This document shows positions 6,694 to 7,915 of a stretch of DNA of 7,915 nucleotides, piece by piece. The stretch is from DASXIW01 sp036497785. Its GTDB lineage: Bacteria; Pseudomonadota; Alphaproteobacteria; Acetobacterales; Acetobacteraceae. The first letter of the stretch is position 1, and every line of letters begins with the position of its first letter. The notes under the pieces were generated by a model that had not been told where the DNA came from, made no database searches, and saw nothing but the letters and a program-made list of their open reading frames with translations. The DNA lies in the NCBI GenBank assembly GCA_036497785.1, contig DASXIW010000272.1, positions 1 to 7,915 of the forward strand, written 5' to 3'. A program made the translations under genes and the position numbers.

Positions 6694-6714
6694 CCTGATT
6701 CGTAACGAATCAGG
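6694..6714. repeat. 21-bp near-perfect palindrome with 10-bp arms
   Basis: CCTGATTCGT (6694-6703) is followed by a single A and then its exact reverse complement (6705-6714). A one-base centre suits a dimeric DNA-binding protein, such as a repressor or recombinase, better than an RNA hairpin. No recognised gene adjoins it. Confidence 0.6.
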
Positions 6715-6807
6715 TATGGCAAATGGCACGGTGCGTCGCGATTGTCCTGGCGATATGTGGGCTCGCAGGCTGTTCGTCTGACCAGTCCCACTCGCGAATG
6801 AGCTCTA

Positions 6808-6861
6808 TATGCTCCACTACACCGGCTACCTCGATATGCTCCACAACACCGGCTACCTCGA
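6808..6861. repeat. 27-bp tandem duplication, two copies
   Basis: Units 6808-6834 and 6835-6861 differ at one base (T against A in CTCCACTACACC and CTCCACAACACC). Because 27 is a multiple of 3, the frame is kept on both strands. The minus strand would read a repeated VVEHIEVAG and the plus strand a repeated MLHxTGYLD. Neither reading belongs to a protein I recognise. Confidence 0.75.
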
Positions 6862-7067
6862 TTCGGCGGCCAGGCTGAAGGGAGACCTGTACGCCGAGGC
6901 TCGTGATTTCTGCGGGCGCCAAGGCAAAGGACGTTCAGCCGGTCGAGACGCATGCCAACGAGGCTGGCTATTTCACCTACCCGCATGCCGAGCCGGATTT
7001 CCGGTGCGTAACTGCGCAATGAGGGGTGGCAGCATGGAGACCGCCTGAGTTTTTGATATTTGGCAAT

Positions 7068-7114
7068 AAAAAATCAATTCGGTCGGGAAGAGCGTCCTGG
7101 CCGCTGAGCTTCCC
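7068..7114 (-). terminator. Terminator-like stem-loop followed by a T-run on the minus strand
   Basis: GGGAAG (7085-7090) plus AGCG (7091-7094) pair with CGCT (7102-7105) and CTTCCC (7109-7114), with a GAG bulge. Read on the minus strand, the stem is followed after 11 nt by six T (7073-7068). The gap is longer than in a classic intrinsic terminator, and no recognisable gene ends here. Confidence 0.3.
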
Positions 7115-7189
7115 AAACCACAATATCAAACGCCTTCAACGCCTTAAGCGTCAGCCTCGCGCGCATACGCGGACCTCGGAATATCCCCT

Positions 7190-7223
7190 CGCGCGCGGGC
7201 AAGTACCGCGCGCGGGCACGTAC
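7190..7223. repeat. 17-bp GC-rich tandem repeat, two copies
   Basis: CGCGCGCGGGCAAGTAC (7190-7206) is followed directly by CGCGCGCGGGCACGTAC (7207-7223), with one mismatch. A diverged third copy, CGCGCGTGGGCGCACGTAT, lies at 7275-7293. The block CCTCGCGCG precedes or overlaps related elements at 7155, 7187 and 7272. Confidence 0.6.
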
Positions 7224-7364
7224 AGCGCCACGACGCGGCCCCCGCGTGTGATGGACTGAAGAAATTCCGCCCCTCGCGCGTGGGCGCACGTATTGGTCCC
7301 GAAACCCGCGAGCGGAAGCCGGCTTATCAAGGTCACTCCGGGCGACCGCAGGCTTGACCGAACG

Positions 7365-7393
7365 CCCCGGCCCGGCAGCTCCCTACGCCGGGG
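7365..7393. repeat. Inverted repeat CCCCGGC...GCCGGGG
   Basis: Perfect 7-bp arms at 7365-7371 and 7387-7393 around a 15-nt loop. There is no U-run and no adjacent gene. Confidence 0.35.
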
Positions 7394-7489
7394 TCAGTGG
7401 TTGCGCGCCCAGCTTGCTAGGCTGCCCGATCGTGCTAAACGCCCCAGCGAATCCGAGCCAATCAGCCCCCTTCCACAAGAAGCAATGCC

Positions 7490-7505
7490 GGCCGGAACTC
7501 CGGCC
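7490..7505. repeat. Compact hairpin GGCCGG-AACT-CCGGCC
   Basis: A perfect 6-bp GC stem with a 4-nt loop. There is no U-run, so a terminator role is doubtful. Confidence 0.35.
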
Positions 7506-7739
7506 TGCAGTGCCGCCGAGCGGCCGCGACATTGCCCTGGAGCTTCTGGTGGCCCCGTGCGACAGACAAGCGTGATCAGAAGCTATTGAAATTGATGACT
7601 AAACGGGTTGACGTTGCCCTGCGGACACAGAAGGACAACGGCGCGGCGCGGTCTGAGCAGGGGCCGGAACAGTTCGGACAGTGGGAGATTGCGTGGCGAT
7701 CGAGGTGCTTGAGTCGGTTATTCAATGCCAAGGCAGAAC

Positions 7740-7915
7740 CTTCGACCTTATTTTTCGGCTCTGCGGGGAAACCCACTAGTACCTCGTCACAGAGGTTTTG
7801 ACTCTTTGGGGGCGCCCGGGTAGGCGCGGGCCAGTTTCACCCGCGCACGTTCTGTGGTGAACATCCACTTGACGCGGGCGCCACTTTCGTTGCGCTGCTT
7901 TTCCCACGCCTTGAT
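7740..7915 (-). mobile_element. Right part of an IS630-type insertion sequence, end not defined
   Basis: The transposase tail implies an insertion sequence whose edge lies a short way left of 7787. A TA dinucleotide at 7749-7750 just before a T-rich run is one possible target edge, because IS630 elements duplicate TA. This boundary is a guess; the opposite end lies outside the window and cannot be compared. Confidence 0.4.
7787..7915 (-). CDS. C-terminal fragment of an IS630-type transposase (cut by the window)
   Basis: The last 42 codons of a minus-strand frame end at TGA 7787-7789 and run off the right edge. The residues IKAWEKQRNESGARVKWMFT, followed by ERARVKLARAYPG, resemble the tail of IS630-family DDE transposases, in which a W-x-F-T-x-x-x-A-R-x-K-L/M motif precedes a Tyr-Pro ending. 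In the whole protein this region lies after the catalytic DDE core and helps place DNA during cut-and-paste movement into TA sites. Whether the full gene is intact lies outside the window. The terminal inverted repeat should lie to the left of the stop, but I cannot place it with confidence. The family call rests on memory of the motif. Confidence 0.7.
   Translation of the reverse strand: MKAWEKQRNESGARVKWMFTTERARVKLARAYPGAPKESKPL

Larger units (their letters stand above)
6532..7786. other. Gene-poor, repeat-rich stretch between the tRNA and the transposase remnant
   Basis: About 1.25 kb with no gene I can support. The open frames are short (about 60-110 codons), overlap on both strands, lack good ribosome binding sites and resemble no family I recognise. 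It contains several direct and inverted repeats, listed separately, and one AT-rich patch near 7049-7080. The contrast with the tightly packed genes on the left, the tRNA at one edge and the transposase tail at the other suggest degraded accessory DNA, but no direct repeat of the tRNA 3' end is visible in the window. Confidence 0.6.

Noticed and set aside
7490..7505. Rho-independent terminator at the GC hairpin
   Set aside because: No T-run follows on either strand and no gene ends nearby.
7293..7589. 98-codon plus-strand open frame as a small gene
   Set aside because: No ribosome binding site, no recognisable family, and it contains the inverted repeats at 7365 and 7490. It reads as Arg/Pro-rich chance frame.
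6532..7786. Direct repeat of the tRNA 3' end marking the far side of an integrated element
   Set aside because: No copy of the tRNA T-arm or acceptor sequence occurs elsewhere in the window, so integration at this tRNA cannot be claimed from this sequence.

Overview
The window is GC-rich (by eye about 65%) and its genes resemble those of Alphaproteobacteria. The ClC protein in particular belongs to a subtype I associate with that class, perhaps Acetobacteraceae; the family-level guess is weak. Two proteins carry Sec-type signal peptides ending in A-x-A, and one looks like an outer-membrane barrel, so the cell is Gram-negative.

The left part (33-6287) is ordinary, densely coded chromosome. 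A secreted amidase-signature hydrolase with a long proline-rich N-terminal region runs on the minus strand (33-2156). A divergent control region of about 390 bp separates it from a plus-strand ClC-family chloride transporter or channel with two C-terminal CBS domains (2547-4418). The ClC gene ends one base before the stop of a convergent minus-strand pair. In transcription order the pair is an LpxR-like outer-membrane lipid A 3-O-deacylase (6287-5268) and a DUF1932-type NAD(P)-binding dehydrogenase (5268-4420). Their stop and start codons share one base, so they are probably translationally coupled. The amidase, ClC protein and LpxR-like protein all act in the envelope; the dehydrogenase is cytoplasmic. 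No single pathway visibly links the four.

A complete tRNA-Ser(UGA) gene with encoded CCA lies at 6442-6531 and marks a sharp change. From 6532 to about 7786 I find no convincing gene. That stretch holds many small repeats and inverted repeats: a tandem 12-mer next to three stem-loops, a 27-bp tandem duplication, and a GC-rich cluster of 17-bp repeats. It may be degraded mobile or integrated DNA beside a tRNA. At the right edge (7787-7915, minus strand) is the C-terminal end of an IS630-type transposase, cut by the window.

I do not see a complete undescribed system. The best leads are a ClC protein that lacks the internal proton glutamate and central tyrosine but keeps the gating glutamate; an LpxR-like protein with Ala in place of an expected active-site Asp; an amidase whose only two cysteines bracket its catalytic domain; and the repeat-rich non-coding stretch after the tRNA.
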